Origin: Clostridiales bacterium
GTDB lineage: Bacteria > Bacillota > Clostridia > Oscillospirales > CAG-382
Length of the DNA: 38,308 nucleotides
Direction: 5' to 3'
Assembly (NCBI GenBank): GCA_004553575.1
Contig: SFLA01000011.1
Location: forward strand, 1 to 38,308
Within the stretch, counting starts at the first letter, position 1; each line of letters starts with the position of its first letter. Below, piece by piece: positions 24,941-33,551 of this stretch. Under the pieces are notes generated by a model that did no database searches, was not told the origin of the DNA, and worked only from the letters and a program-made list of their open reading frames with translations. The translations under genes were made by a program, and so were the position numbers.

Positions 24941-26258
24941 ACGACCCGCAAACAGAATATGGAACAAAGAAATCGAGACGATGCCGCGCGCAAAGATGCG
25001 TGAGCTCCAGCTCGAGCGTCTTAAATATATCGTCGATTACTGCATAAACAATGTGGAGTTCTACAATAAAAAGCTTACGCCGCTGGGCATCTGCGGCGAT
25101 AAGATAAAAACGCTCGAGGATATTAAGTACATACCGTTTACCGTTAAGACCGACCTCCGCGACAACTATCCCTTCGGGCTGTTTGCAGCCAAGCGGAGCG
25201 ATATAGTCCGCATACACGCTTCGTCCGGTACGACCGGCAAGCCGACGGTCGTCGGGTACACAAAAAGCGATCTCGAAAACTGGGCAGAGCTCATAGCGCG
25301 AATAGTAACCGCCGGCGGCGCCACGAGCGACGATATAGTGCAGATATGCTTCGGCTACGGTATGTTCACCGGCGCATTGGGGCTGCACTACGGACTCGAG
25401 AAGATAGGAGCCGCAGTGGTGCCCACCTCATCCGGAAACACGCAGAAGCAGCTTATGTTCATGCGCGATTTCGGTACTACCGGTATAGTTGCAACTCCGT
25501 CGTATGCGATGTATCTCGCCGAGTCGGCGCGGGCGCTCGAATTCCCGATGTCCGATTACAGGCTCCGCATAGGGCTTCTCGGATCGGAGGGCTGTACCGA
25601 GGCTCTGCGGAACCAGATCGAATCCACATGGAACATATTTGTAACCGATAATTACGGTCTTTCCGAGGTTATGGGGCCGGGCGTGTCCGGCGACTGCGTG
25701 TACCGCACCGGACAGCATATAAACGAGGACCATTTCCTTGTGGAATGTCTCGACAAGAATACTATGGAGCCCGTTCCCGAGGGGGAACCGGGCGAGATAG
25801 TCATAACCACTCTTACCAAGCAGGGAATACCCCTTCTGCGCTACCGCACCAAGGACATTTCCGCGCTGCATTACGACGCCTGCCCCTGCGGAAGGACTTC
25901 GGCGCGCATGGAGAAGATAAAGGGACGCACCGACGATATGCTTAAGATACGCGGAGTAAACGTATTTCCGTCGCAGGTCGAAAGCGTGCTTGTCGGCATG
26001 GACCAGATCAGCACTCACTACAAGCTCGTCGTCCGGCGCGAGGGGTACACCGACACGCTTGAGGTGTGCGTAGAGCTTATAGACGGAAGCCTGCTCGAGC
26101 GGTACGGAGAGCTTGAGAAACTTCAGAAGAAAATAAAAGAGAACCTCAGAAGCGTTCTCGGACTTGACGCAAAGATTACGCTGGTCTCGCCCAACACTAT
26201 CGAAAGATTTCAGGGCAAGGCGGTAAGAGTCGTTGATTTGAGGAACGAAAGCAAATGA
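24933..26258 (+). CDS. paaK: Phenylacetate-CoA ligase (PaaK-type, AMP-forming)
   Basis: The 441-aa adenylate-forming enzyme has the short PaaK length. It has the ATP-binding loop ASSGTTGKPTV (residues 96-106), DNYGLSEVMGPGV and the C-terminal GRTDDMLKIRGVNVFPSQVE hinge region. The known reaction is arylacetate + CoA + ATP to arylacetyl-CoA. In fermenters with Ior it can also run on other aryl acids. CGTCGC-type GC content is as in neighbours. It overlaps the transporter upstream by 8 bp and iorA downstream by 4 bp (ATGA). AAGGAG lies 10 nt before the ATG. Confidence 0.93.
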   Translation: MPERPANRIWNKEIETMPRAKMRELQLERLKYIVDYCINNVEFYNKKLTPLGICGDKIKTLEDIKYIPFTVKTDLRDNYPFGLFAAKRSDIVRIHASSGTTGKPTVVGYTKSDLENWAELIARIVTAGGATSDDIVQICFGYGMFTGALGLHYGLEKIGAAVVPTSSGNTQKQLMFMRDFGTTGIVATPSYAMYLAESARALEFPMSDYRLRIGLLGSEGCTEALRNQIESTWNIFVTDNYGLSEVMGPGVSGDCVYRTGQHINEDHFLVECLDKNTMEPVPEGEPGEIVITTLTKQGIPLLRYRTKDISALHYDACPCGRTSARMEKIKGRTDDMLKIRGVNVFPSQVESVLVGMDQISTHYKLVVRREGYTDTLEVCVELIDGSLLERYGELEKLQKKIKENLRSVLGLDAKITLVSPNTIERFQGKAVRVVDLRNESK

Positions 26259-27979
26259 AGGAATTACTTATAGGAAATGCGGCCGTAGCCCGCGGCCTCT
26301 ACGAAAGCGGCTGCAAATATGTGTCTTCATATCCCGGTACCCCGAGCACCGAGATAACCGAGGAGGCAGTAAAGTACAAAGAAATATACGCGGAATGGGC
26401 GCCGAACGAGAAGGTCGCGCTTGAATCCGCCGCCGGCGCATCGTTTGCCGGGGCGAGAGCATTCAGCGCCATGAAACATGTCGGGCTTAACGTCGCGGCG
26501 GATCCGCTGTATACGATGTCTTATATCGGCGCGTCCGGCGGACTGGTGATCGGAGTTGCCGACGATCCCGGTATGTTCTCCTCCCAGAACGAGCAGGACA
26601 CCCGTCGCCACGCAATAGCCGCGAAGGTACCGGTTGTCGAGCCGTCCGATTCGCAGGAATGCAAGGATTTCGTCGGGATCGCATATGAAATTTCCGAGCG
26701 GTTTGATACTCCGGTTATTTTCAGACTGACCACCCGTGTTTCCCATGCAAGATCGCTCGTCGAGCTGGGCGAACGCACCGAGAGGGAGAATATACCCTAC
26801 GTAAAGGAAGTTCCCAAGCGCGTAATGATGCCCGCAATGGCGCAGAAGCGCCATCTGTTCGTCGAGGAGCGCACGAGACAGCTCGCCGAATACGCCGAGA
26901 CCTCTCCTCTTAACCGGGTCGAATACGGCGATACCCGTATCGGCGTTATCTGCAACGGTATTTCATATCAGTACGTGCGCGAGGCGCTCGGAGACGTGAG
27001 CGTGCTTAAGCTCGGAATGACATATCCGCTGCCCGACAGGCTGCTTACCGAGTTCGCTTCGAAATGCGAAACCGTTTATGTCGTAGAGGAGCTTGACGGC
27101 GTTATCGAGGAGCATTGCCGCGCTATCGGCCTTTCGGTTCACGGAAAAGACGTCTTTCCTCTCTGCGGCGAGTACTCCCAGGGCCTTATCCGCAAAGTCG
27201 TGCTCGGCGAGGAGAGCAGAACCGTTTCGGTTGGTGATACGCTTCCGGGAAGGCCTCCGGTCCTTTGCCCCGGATGTCCGCACCGAGGACTGTTCTATAC
27301 GCTTAAAAAGCTCGGAGTTTATGTAAGCGGAGACATCGGCTGCTATACTCTCGGAGCCGTTGCGCCTCTCGGAGCGGTGGACACGGTTGTCTGCATGGGT
27401 GCTTCGATATCCGCACTGCACGGCTTTCAGAAGGTCGAGCCCGACAAACGAAAGGCGGTCGCGGTTATAGGCGATTCGACCTTTATACATTCCGGAATAA
27501 CCGGACTTATCGATATCGCCTACAACAAGGGCTTTGCCACCGTAATAGTGCTCGACAACAGCATTACCGGAATGACCGGACATCAGAATAATCCCGCCAA
27601 CGGATATACCATATACAACGATCCCACCGCGGCGGTCGATCTCGAGGCGCTTGCAAAGGCATGCGGGATACCGTCGGTGCGCGTTACCGACCCCAACGAC
27701 CTTGACGGAACCAGGACGGTGATTGAGGAGGAGCTTGCGAGGGACTGTCCGTCGCTCATAATCGCCCGCCGTCCGTGCGCACTGTTAAAGGGCGTAAAGC
27801 ATTCCGCACCGCTTCACGCCGATGCCGGAAAATGTATCGGCTGCCGTGCGTGCATGCAGCTTGGATGCCCCGCAATAAGCCTTTCCGCCGGAAAGGCTTC
27901 GATAGATCCTACTCTCTGCGTCGGATGCGGAGTATGCGCCGGGCTATGCCGCTTCGGCGCACTGAAAGGCGGCGACTGA
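26255..27979 (+). CDS. iorA: Indolepyruvate ferredoxin oxidoreductase, alpha subunit
   Basis: IorA with IorB oxidises aryl-pyruvates, formed from Trp, Tyr and Phe by transamination, to aryl-acetyl-CoA, reducing ferredoxin. The 574-aa protein has the pyrimidine-binding N-terminal domain (YPGTPSTEITE), the family signature CPGCPHRGLF, the thiamine-pyrophosphate region GDIGCYTLG and AVIGDSTFIHSG, and a C-terminal two-cluster ferredoxin domain with CIGCRACMQLGCPA and CVGCGVCAGLC. The ATGA overlap couples it to paaK, and iorB follows one base later. Confidence 0.95.
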   Translation: MKELLIGNAAVARGLYESGCKYVSSYPGTPSTEITEEAVKYKEIYAEWAPNEKVALESAAGASFAGARAFSAMKHVGLNVAADPLYTMSYIGASGGLVIGVADDPGMFSSQNEQDTRRHAIAAKVPVVEPSDSQECKDFVGIAYEISERFDTPVIFRLTTRVSHARSLVELGERTERENIPYVKEVPKRVMMPAMAQKRHLFVEERTRQLAEYAETSPLNRVEYGDTRIGVICNGISYQYVREALGDVSVLKLGMTYPLPDRLLTEFASKCETVYVVEELDGVIEEHCRAIGLSVHGKDVFPLCGEYSQGLIRKVVLGEESRTVSVGDTLPGRPPVLCPGCPHRGLFYTLKKLGVYVSGDIGCYTLGAVAPLGAVDTVVCMGASISALHGFQKVEPDKRKAVAVIGDSTFIHSGITGLIDIAYNKGFATVIVLDNSITGMTGHQNNPANGYTIYNDPTAAVDLEALAKACGIPSVRVTDPNDLDGTRTVIEEELARDCPSLIIARRPCALLKGVKHSAPLHADAGKCIGCRACMQLGCPAISLSAGKASIDPTLCVGCGVCAGLCRFGALKGGD

Positions 27980-27980
27980 T

Positions 27981-28577
27981 ATGGCAAATAAAAGCGTAAT
28001 GATCGCCGGAGTCGGCGGTCAGGGAATACTGCTCGTGAGCAAGGTTATCGGGAGCTTCTGCGCTCATATGGGTTACGACGTGAAGGTATCCGAGGTACAC
28101 GGAATGTCCCAGCGCGGGGGAAGCGTCGTCACCCACGTCCGGTACGGAGGGGACAAGGTGTATTCTCCCGTAATAGATCTCGGCGAAGCCGATCTTCTGC
28201 TGTCCTTCGAGCTGCTCGAGGCGGCGAGGTATCTGCCCTACCTGCGCGCCGACGGTACGGTTATAACCAACACACAGCGGATAATGCCGATGCCGGTAAT
28301 AACCGGTGCATCGGAGTATCCGGAAGGGCTCGAGAACTCGATATCTTCCGCGGGCGTAAAGCTTATATCGTTCGATGCGCTCACTCCCGCCGAGGAAGCC
28401 GGGAATCCGAAAGCCGTAAACATGGTACTTCTCGGGACCGCCGCACGTTTACTCGGCGGAGATTCCGGGATGTGGCACAGAGCGGTTACCGACTGCGCCA
28501 AGCCGCAGTTTGCGGAAAGTAATATAAGAGCGTTCGATTACGGATATTCATATGCCGAAAGGAGCAAAAACGTATGA
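27981..28577 (+). CDS. iorB: Indolepyruvate ferredoxin oxidoreductase, beta subunit
   Basis: The 198-aa protein is the gamma-domain (catalytic POR gamma-type) subunit, beginning GVGGQGILLVSKVIG and continuing EVHGMSQRGGSVVTHVRYG, the usual landmarks. It completes the enzyme encoded by iorA. It starts one base after the iorA stop and overlaps the ACT gene by 4 bp. Tight coupling supports equal subunit production. Confidence 0.94.
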   Translation: MANKSVMIAGVGGQGILLVSKVIGSFCAHMGYDVKVSEVHGMSQRGGSVVTHVRYGGDKVYSPVIDLGEADLLLSFELLEAARYLPYLRADGTVITNTQRIMPMPVITGASEYPEGLENSISSAGVKLISFDALTPAEEAGNPKAVNMVLLGTAARLLGGDSGMWHRAVTDCAKPQFAESNIRAFDYGYSYAERSKNV

Positions 28578-29005
28578 ATGTTACGCAGATTTCCGTATTT
28601 GTGGAGAACAAGACCGGAAGGCTTTCCGCCGTTACCGGCGCGCTTGCCGGAGCGGGGATAGATATCCGTGCCGTTTCGATCTCTGATACCACCGAATTCG
28701 GTATACTCAGAATGATAGTTAACGAGCCCGACAGGGCGTGCGAGGTACTGCGCGCAAACAACTTTACCATTTCGGTGACCGAGGTTATAGCCGCAGAGAT
28801 CGACGACCGTCCCGGCGCGCTCAATTCCGCTATCGGTCAGCTTTGCGGAGCGAATATAAGCGTGGAGTATATCTATGCGTTTCTGAATCCGCTCGACGGC
28901 AAGGCCGCCGTACTGTTCAAGGTGGACGACAACCGGCTCGCCGTGAAGGTGCTCACCGAAAACGGAGTGACGCTGCTGGACGATTCGCGCATAAGAAGCC
29001 TGTAA
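28574..29005 (+). CDS. Tandem ACT-domain protein
   Basis: The 143-aa protein consists of two ACT domains (about 1-67 and 68-143), the first with ISVFVENKTGRLSAVTGALAGAGIDIRAV and the second with AAEIDDRPGALNSAIGQLC. This is the COG4747-type stand-alone double ACT protein. ACT domains bind amino acids, so it may sense the substrates or products of the neighbouring aromatic amino acid pathway. Its start overlaps the iorB stop (ATGA). No DNA-binding domain is present. How it acts is unknown. Confidence 0.88.
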   Translation: MNVTQISVFVENKTGRLSAVTGALAGAGIDIRAVSISDTTEFGILRMIVNEPDRACEVLRANNFTISVTEVIAAEIDDRPGALNSAIGQLCGANISVEYIYAFLNPLDGKAAVLFKVDDNRLAVKVLTENGVTLLDDSRIRSL

Positions 29006-29047
29006 ATACGCCGCTTTATCCGGCTGCGGAAAGGAGATGATACCGCA

Positions 29048-30391
29048 ATGGCGAAGATCAGAGAAAAGCTGACCCATACCCAGATCATCGCAATCGGGTT
29101 TATCGTGGTCATTGTCATCGGCGCGCTGTTGCTGTCGCTGCCCGTATCCTCGAGAAGCGGTGAATGGACCAATATATTCGATTCGCTGTTTACCTCCGTC
29201 AGTGCGACCTGCGTCACCGGATTGGTTGTATTCGATACCTACACGCATTGGTCGGTTTTCGGTCAGACGGTCATACTCGTTCTTATACAGATCGGCGGTC
29301 TTGGTTTCATGAGCGTGATTACGATGTTTTTCATATTCATGAAGAAGCAGATAAGCCTGAACGAGCGAAAACTGCTTATGCAGTCCGCCGGCACCATGCA
29401 GATCGGCGGAGTCGTTAGGCTGATACGCAGTATAGTTATAGGCACTCTGGCGGTCGAGGCTGCGGGGGCAGTCATTCTGAGCTTCAGATTCGTTCCGAGA
29501 ATGGGCTTTTGGGAGGGGATCGGCAACGCGGTATTTCATTCCGTTTCCGCCTTCTGCAACGCGGGGTTTGATCTTATGGGCAAATACGGTCAGTATTCGT
29601 CGATGACTTCATTTGCCGACGATCCCGTTGTAGTTATAACATTGGCGCTTTTAATAATCATCGGAGGCATGGGATTTCTCGTTTGGAAGGATCTTATCCG
29701 GTGCAGATTCCGCATTTCATCGTGCGAGCTGCATACAAAGATCGTGCTTGCGACCGCGTGCTTCCTCGTGGTTGTCGGAACCGGGCTCATGCTGCTTTTT
29801 GAATACTCGTCCACAGCTATGGCGGGAATGAATTTCTGGGAAAAGCTTTACAACGCGTTTTTCGCGGCGGTAACTCCACGCACCGCCGGATTTAACACAA
29901 TAGATACCGCGGGTATGTCGGAATCCGGCGCCGTGCTTACCATACTGTATATGTTTATCGGCGGCTCGTCGGGTTCGACCGCGGGCGGCGTAAAAACAAC
30001 GACTATTGCGGTACTGTTTTTCGCAGCAGTATCGTGCACGCGCCGTAACCGCAGCGTTACGGTGTTCCGCCGCCGTATAGAGGACGACATTATACGTCAG
30101 GCGTGCTCGATAGCGCTTATATACATTTCCGCCGCGTTTGTCTGCACCATGGCTATCTGCGCAATGGAGCCGCTGACTATGAAGCAGGCGCTTTACGAGG
30201 TGGTCTCCGCGCTCGGTACGGTCGGACTTTCGCTCGGTATAACCCCAACGCTGTGCGCTGCCAGCCGTATAATCCTTATGCTGCTGATGTTCGCCGGGAG
30301 AATCGGCGGTTTGTCGTTCATTCTGTTTCTGGCCGAGAAACGCTCGCATCCGCCGATCGACAGACCGGTCGGCAAGGTTCTTATCGGGTAA
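29048..30391 (+). CDS. ktrB: Potassium uptake channel subunit, TrkH/KtrB type
   Basis: The 447-aa membrane protein has the four-repeat channel fold, with pore loops TCVTGL, FCNAGFD, TPRTAGFN and SSGSTAGGVKTT, each with the conserved pore glycine. This size fits the sodium-coupled KtrB. AAGGAG (29031-29036) lies 11 nt before the ATG. A 42-bp gap follows the ACT gene, and no new promoter was seen, so read-through from the symporter operon is possible. KtrA follows directly. Confidence 0.94.
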   Translation: MAKIREKLTHTQIIAIGFIVVIVIGALLLSLPVSSRSGEWTNIFDSLFTSVSATCVTGLVVFDTYTHWSVFGQTVILVLIQIGGLGFMSVITMFFIFMKKQISLNERKLLMQSAGTMQIGGVVRLIRSIVIGTLAVEAAGAVILSFRFVPRMGFWEGIGNAVFHSVSAFCNAGFDLMGKYGQYSSMTSFADDPVVVITLALLIIIGGMGFLVWKDLIRCRFRISSCELHTKIVLATACFLVVVGTGLMLLFEYSSTAMAGMNFWEKLYNAFFAAVTPRTAGFNTIDTAGMSESGAVLTILYMFIGGSSGSTAGGVKTTTIAVLFFAAVSCTRRNRSVTVFRRRIEDDIIRQACSIALIYISAAFVCTMAICAMEPLTMKQALYEVVSALGTVGLSLGITPTLCAASRIILMLLMFAGRIGGLSFILFLAEKRSHPPIDRPVGKVLIG

Positions 30392-30411
30392 ACAGAGAAG
30401 GGAGATAATTG

Positions 30412-31062
30412 ATGAAATCCGTATTGGTTGTCGGTATGGGACGCTTCGGACGCCACCTTGCCGGAAAAATGATCGAGCTCGGCAACGAGGTCATGGTAGT
30501 TGATCAGGACGAAAACATTATACAGGACCTGCCGAATATTTACACCGATTCGCATATCGGCGACTGCACCAACGAGAATGTCGTGAGATCGCTCGGAGTT
30601 AACAATTTCGATATATGCTTCGTCACCATAGGCGAAAATTTCCAGTCGTCGCTGGTCATAACCTCACTGCTCAAGAAGTGCGGCGCTAAATATGTCTGCA
30701 CCAAGGCAAGCCAGGATATACAGGCGGAATTCCTTATGAAAATAGGCGCCGACGAGGTGGTATACCCCGAGCGGGAGATCGCCGAGAAGCTCGCTATCCG
30801 CCACAACGCAAAGAACATCTTCGACTATATACAGCTTACCAGCGAGTATTCGCTGTACGAGATTCCGATAATCCCGTCGTGGGCGGGGCAGACGGTTGCC
30901 GCCGTCAATGTGCGTAAGAAGTACCGTGTGAATATCATTGCGATCAAGCACGACAATCTGCTCGATCCGCTGCCGGGCGGTGATTACGTATTCTGCGAGG
31001 GCGATCATATCGTCGTTATAGGGACATCGTCCGACGTTTTCCGGCTTACTTCGAAGACCTGA
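30412..31062 (+). CDS. ktrA: Potassium uptake regulatory subunit KtrA
   Basis: The 216-aa protein has an RCK_N domain (about 1-125, Rossmann motif GMGRFGRH at residues 8-15, acidic VVDQDE) and an RCK_C domain (about 135-216). It forms the cytosolic octameric ring that gates KtrB, binding ATP/ADP or NAD(H) and possibly c-di-AMP at RCK_C. ATG at 30412 is preferred over the TTG at 30409 from its 7-nt spacing to GGAG. The gap to ktrB is 20 bp. Confidence 0.93.
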   Translation: MKSVLVVGMGRFGRHLAGKMIELGNEVMVVDQDENIIQDLPNIYTDSHIGDCTNENVVRSLGVNNFDICFVTIGENFQSSLVITSLLKKCGAKYVCTKASQDIQAEFLMKIGADEVVYPEREIAEKLAIRHNAKNIFDYIQLTSEYSLYEIPIIPSWAGQTVAAVNVRKKYRVNIIAIKHDNLLDPLPGGDYVFCEGDHIVVIGTSSDVFRLTSKT

Positions 31063-31243
31063 ACGGATAATTCTATTAAAGCACGGCCTTACGGCAGGTG
31101 TCCGTAAAAATGCCGTTAATAACACGAAGTGCGCATGGGCAGGCAGATACTTTCAAGCAAACCGGCTGATATTTTGCTAAGGTGTGCTTTTGCAGACTGT
31201 CAGAATAAGTGCATTTTAACGCGGCATGTTTTTATGAAAGATC

Positions 31244-31271
31244 TTGAAAATCCGGAACTTTTCCGTATATT
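31244..31271 (+). promoter_or_regulatory. Probable promoter of the small lipoprotein gene
   Basis: TTGAAA (31244-31249), a 16-bp spacer and TATATT (31266-31271), about 56 bp before the ATG. The stretch from 31063 to 31243 contains only a weak TTACGG/CCGTAA hairpin near 31092-31110 that might end the ktrA transcript, and otherwise nothing that I can support. Confidence 0.45.
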
Positions 31272-31327
31272 TCAAAATCCCGGAGTTTACGAAAATACAA
31301 CATTGGATATCAATCAGGAGGATAACC

Positions 31328-31867
31328 ATGAAGAAAACCATTGCGCTGATGCTTTGCCTGCTTATGGCGGTATCTTTGGCAGCCTGCGGCAGTCAAACGG
31401 CAGCGGATGAAAGCAACAACACTCAAAGCACGGATCTGTCGGAAACGGCGTCATCCGGAACCGATGAAAGCGAACAGCCGGAAGACAGCGAGGAATCCGT
31501 TGAAGCAGTTCCTGACGAGTCAGAGGAGGAAACACCTGCTTTCGATACAAGCTGGGCAAGTAATGAATTTGAAGCAATGATACCGGAATTGCCCTTTACG
31601 GGCTGGACGGTTGTCGAAGAAACCGATACTGTCTACGAACTGGAACTGGGCGGTTTAAGAACGGCAAACGGAGCTGATACCGCAACCGGATTCGAGGAAG
31701 ATAAAGACGCACTCATCGCATATATCAATTCTTTGCCGGCGTATGGATTTACCGTAGAAGAAACCGGTGAGAATTATAGCTGGGTCGTAACAAACAGCGA
31801 AGGCAATACTGTCGAATTCATATGCGGAGACGGATATTGCTGGGTTACGTTTAACAGGGCAAACTGA
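31328..31867 (+). CDS. Small acidic lipoprotein of unknown function
   Basis: The 179-aa protein has a lipoprotein signal peptide with LAAC (Cys20). A disordered acidic Ser/Glu/Asp/Thr linker (about 21-80) follows, then a small alpha/beta domain of about 95 residues with FTGWTVVEETDTVYELELGG and GFTVEETGENYSWVV. The C-terminal domain resembles the small DUF6591-like or PepSY-size folds found in Clostridia lipoproteins, but I cannot name a family. AGGAGG lies 5-6 nt before the ATG. It stands alone between its own promoter and a strong terminator. Confidence 0.8.
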   Translation: MKKTIALMLCLLMAVSLAACGSQTAADESNNTQSTDLSETASSGTDESEQPEDSEESVEAVPDESEEETPAFDTSWASNEFEAMIPELPFTGWTVVEETDTVYELELGGLRTANGADTATGFEEDKDALIAYINSLPAYGFTVEETGENYSWVVTNSEGNTVEFICGDGYCWVTFNRAN

Positions 31868-31899
31868 CGGTATTAATCTGTCAATCGGCTTGATTATAT

Positions 31900-31941
31900 A
31901 ACTTCAGGGGTAAGGTGCTTTTTCACCTTACCCCTGAAGTT
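31900..31941. terminator. Strong hairpin terminator after the lipoprotein gene
   Basis: An 18-bp perfect stem (ACTTCAGGGGTAAGGTG and its complement) closes a CTTTTT loop and is followed by TTTGTTTG. It can also stop transcription from the opposite side (Gfo/Idh gene). The stretch 31942-32052 holds nothing else. Confidence 0.85.
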
Positions 31942-32052
31942 TGTTTGTAAAAAGTCGGATTTCAGATTACGGTTTACATCCCAGCCTGACGCGGCTTTAT
32001 GTATGCTGTGCGCAGAAGGCATACCGTGGAAGCCGTGACATTTTTCGGCCGT

Positions 32053-33120
32053 TCAGCCGATATGGGGGTTCTGTCTGTGCGCTTCCTCGATCACGGCGAG
32101 CTGCTGACGCACCTGATCGAGCCGTATGTCGTGAGGCCGTCCCTCGGTGAAAAGCGCGTATATCTGATCGTAATAGGTCTGCACCGCCGCAATAAACGGC
32201 GCGGATGCGTCGCCGTCCCAGCTCATTTCGTGCCAGGTAAGCTTTTCGGAGCAGTAGGCGGGGAGCTTTTCGTCGCCGCCCATGGTAAGCGGTTCTTTTA
32301 TAAGCTGCTGATCTGGTGCTTCGTCCTCGCGGAAGTATTTCCAGTCGATATGAGCCATGGTACCCTTAAGACTGCCGCGGGTGCCGTGCAGCTTGTAGGT
32401 GAACAGCGGATAAGCGTCCGCAGACGATATTTCGAGATCGACCAGCGGCTTTCCGGGAGCGGTAAGTATAAGCTTGCAGTAATCCTCGGCGTCGCCGAAG
32501 GTGTTGCAGCGGTCCATCCTGCAGAATACTTCCGGCATTCCGTCGTACATATCCATAAGGTTGAGCGCCTGATCAAGAGGATGAGGTCCGGTGTTTGCAA
32601 GATTTCCGCCGTTGAATTCGCGGCAGCACTGCCAGTCCCAGCGGCGGGCAAAGCCGTTGAACTGTATGTTTATCTGTACTATCCTGCCGAGATCGCCGGA
32701 TGCGATTATTTCTTTTACCTTCTCGAAATAGTGGGCGAACCGCGACTGCTGGAACACCAGCAACACCCTGCCGTTCTTTTTTGCGGTATCGCATAGGTCG
32801 TCGAATTCCCTAACCGTCGGCACGCAGGGCTTTTCGCACAGGACGTTAAAGCCGTGGCTGAGCAGGTCCCTGGTTATCGCATAGTGAAGATGGCTCGGTG
32901 TAGCGTTTACAACGAGATCGATATCCTTCCTTCCGAACAGCTCGGTGTAATCCGAAAAGGTCTCGCAGCCGTACTCGGCTTCGGCGCGGCGGCGGCGGAC
33001 GTCCATCTTTTCCACAACTCCGACTACCTTGAACCGCTCCGTGTCCTTTTTGAGGTGAAGCCCGTGTATATCGCGCCCGCTTCGCCCCTGTCCGATAATC
33101 ACGACGTTTAACTGTCTCAT
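32053..33120 (-). CDS. Gfo/Idh/MocA-family oxidoreductase
   Basis: The 355-aa NAD(P)-dependent oxidoreductase has an N-terminal Rossmann motif VVIIGQGRSGRD, ATPSHLHY, the catalytic-region CEKPC (family EKP) and a C-terminal (alpha)/beta domain with GGNLANTGPHPLDQAL (His likely catalytic). Typical substrates are sugars and inositols. The ATG at 33120 has AAAGGAG a few bases upstream; a longer frame from 33231 starts upstream of the promoter. It has its own - strand promoter. No sugar transporter is adjacent, so the substrate stays open. Confidence 0.9.
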   Translation of the reverse strand: MRQLNVVIIGQGRSGRDIHGLHLKKDTERFKVVGVVEKMDVRRRRAEAEYGCETFSDYTELFGRKDIDLVVNATPSHLHYAITRDLLSHGFNVLCEKPCVPTVREFDDLCDTAKKNGRVLLVFQQSRFAHYFEKVKEIIASGDLGRIVQINIQFNGFARRWDWQCCREFNGGNLANTGPHPLDQALNLMDMYDGMPEVFCRMDRCNTFGDAEDYCKLILTAPGKPLVDLEISSADAYPLFTYKLHGTRGSLKGTMAHIDWKYFREDEAPDQQLIKEPLTMGGDEKLPAYCSEKLTWHEMSWDGDASAPFIAAVQTYYDQIYALFTEGRPHDIRLDQVRQQLAVIEEAHRQNPHIG

Positions 33121-33154
33121 TTTGCACTCTCTCCTTTTGGGGAAGTTTGCGCTA

Positions 33155-33183
33155 AGTATATCATTGACCGGTGCGGTTGTAAA
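33155..33183 (-). promoter_or_regulatory. Sigma-A promoter of the Gfo/Idh gene
   Basis: On the - strand TTTACA (33183-33178), a 17-bp spacer and TATACT (33160-33155). It begins 12 bp past the stop of the short DUF3298-like gene, so the oxidoreductase can be expressed independently of the gerA operon. Confidence 0.75.
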
Positions 33184-33194
33184 GACCTTAACGA

Positions 33195-33551
33195 TTAATT
33201 TTTTGACATAAGACCGGACTTTTTGTCCCATTTCTGTCTCATTATGTTGGCGTCGGCTCGGTTGTGACCGTCGAATACGAACGCCTGGAGAGTAACCGCC
33301 GCGTATTCCGGCGTTTCTTCTCCGTTGTAAATCATAACCGCGGAATACGGTTTAAAGTCTTTTTCACCCATCGCCGCTTTTGCGCGCGGCAGAAGCGAGT
33401 TTGCGGCGAACGCGCAGAATTTTTTTGCAAGTTCCTCGTAAAACGGGTTTGCAGTTTTCTTCAGCTTACGGTGCTCGAATGCCGGATAAGATACGTTCAC
33501 GTAGACGAGCGGTTCGCCGCCGTCGGATACGAGTGTTTTTTTGGTCTGCAT
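33195..33551 (-). CDS. Short DUF3298-like protein, third gene of the gerA operon
   Basis: The 118-aa protein has no signal peptide. It shows VNVSYPAFEH, NPFYEELAKKFCAFA, FKPYSAVMIYN and an ending FDGHNRADANIMRQKWDKKSG. These resemble the YPxF, NxFYxxxA and GGAHGNTxxxxxxWD landmarks of small DUF3298/DUF4163 proteins of Clostridia, which are usually near 200 aa; this one stops soon after the TWD-like point. It may be a minimal version or a truncated one. The ATG at 33551 has GGGAGG 8 nt upstream. It overlaps the 3' end of the upstream membrane-protein gene by 55 bp. The family match is from memory and moderate. Confidence 0.65.
   Translation of the reverse strand: MQTKKTLVSDGGEPLVYVNVSYPAFEHRKLKKTANPFYEELAKKFCAFAANSLLPRAKAAMGEKDFKPYSAVMIYNGEETPEYAAVTLQAFVFDGHNRADANIMRQKWDKKSGLMSKN

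Noticed and set aside
31063..31327. A gene between ktrA and the lipoprotein (frames from 31129 or 31244)
   Set aside because: Neither has a ribosome binding site at its start; the 31244 frame is simply the upstream extension of the lipoprotein, whose AGGAGG and signal peptide fix the ATG at 31328.
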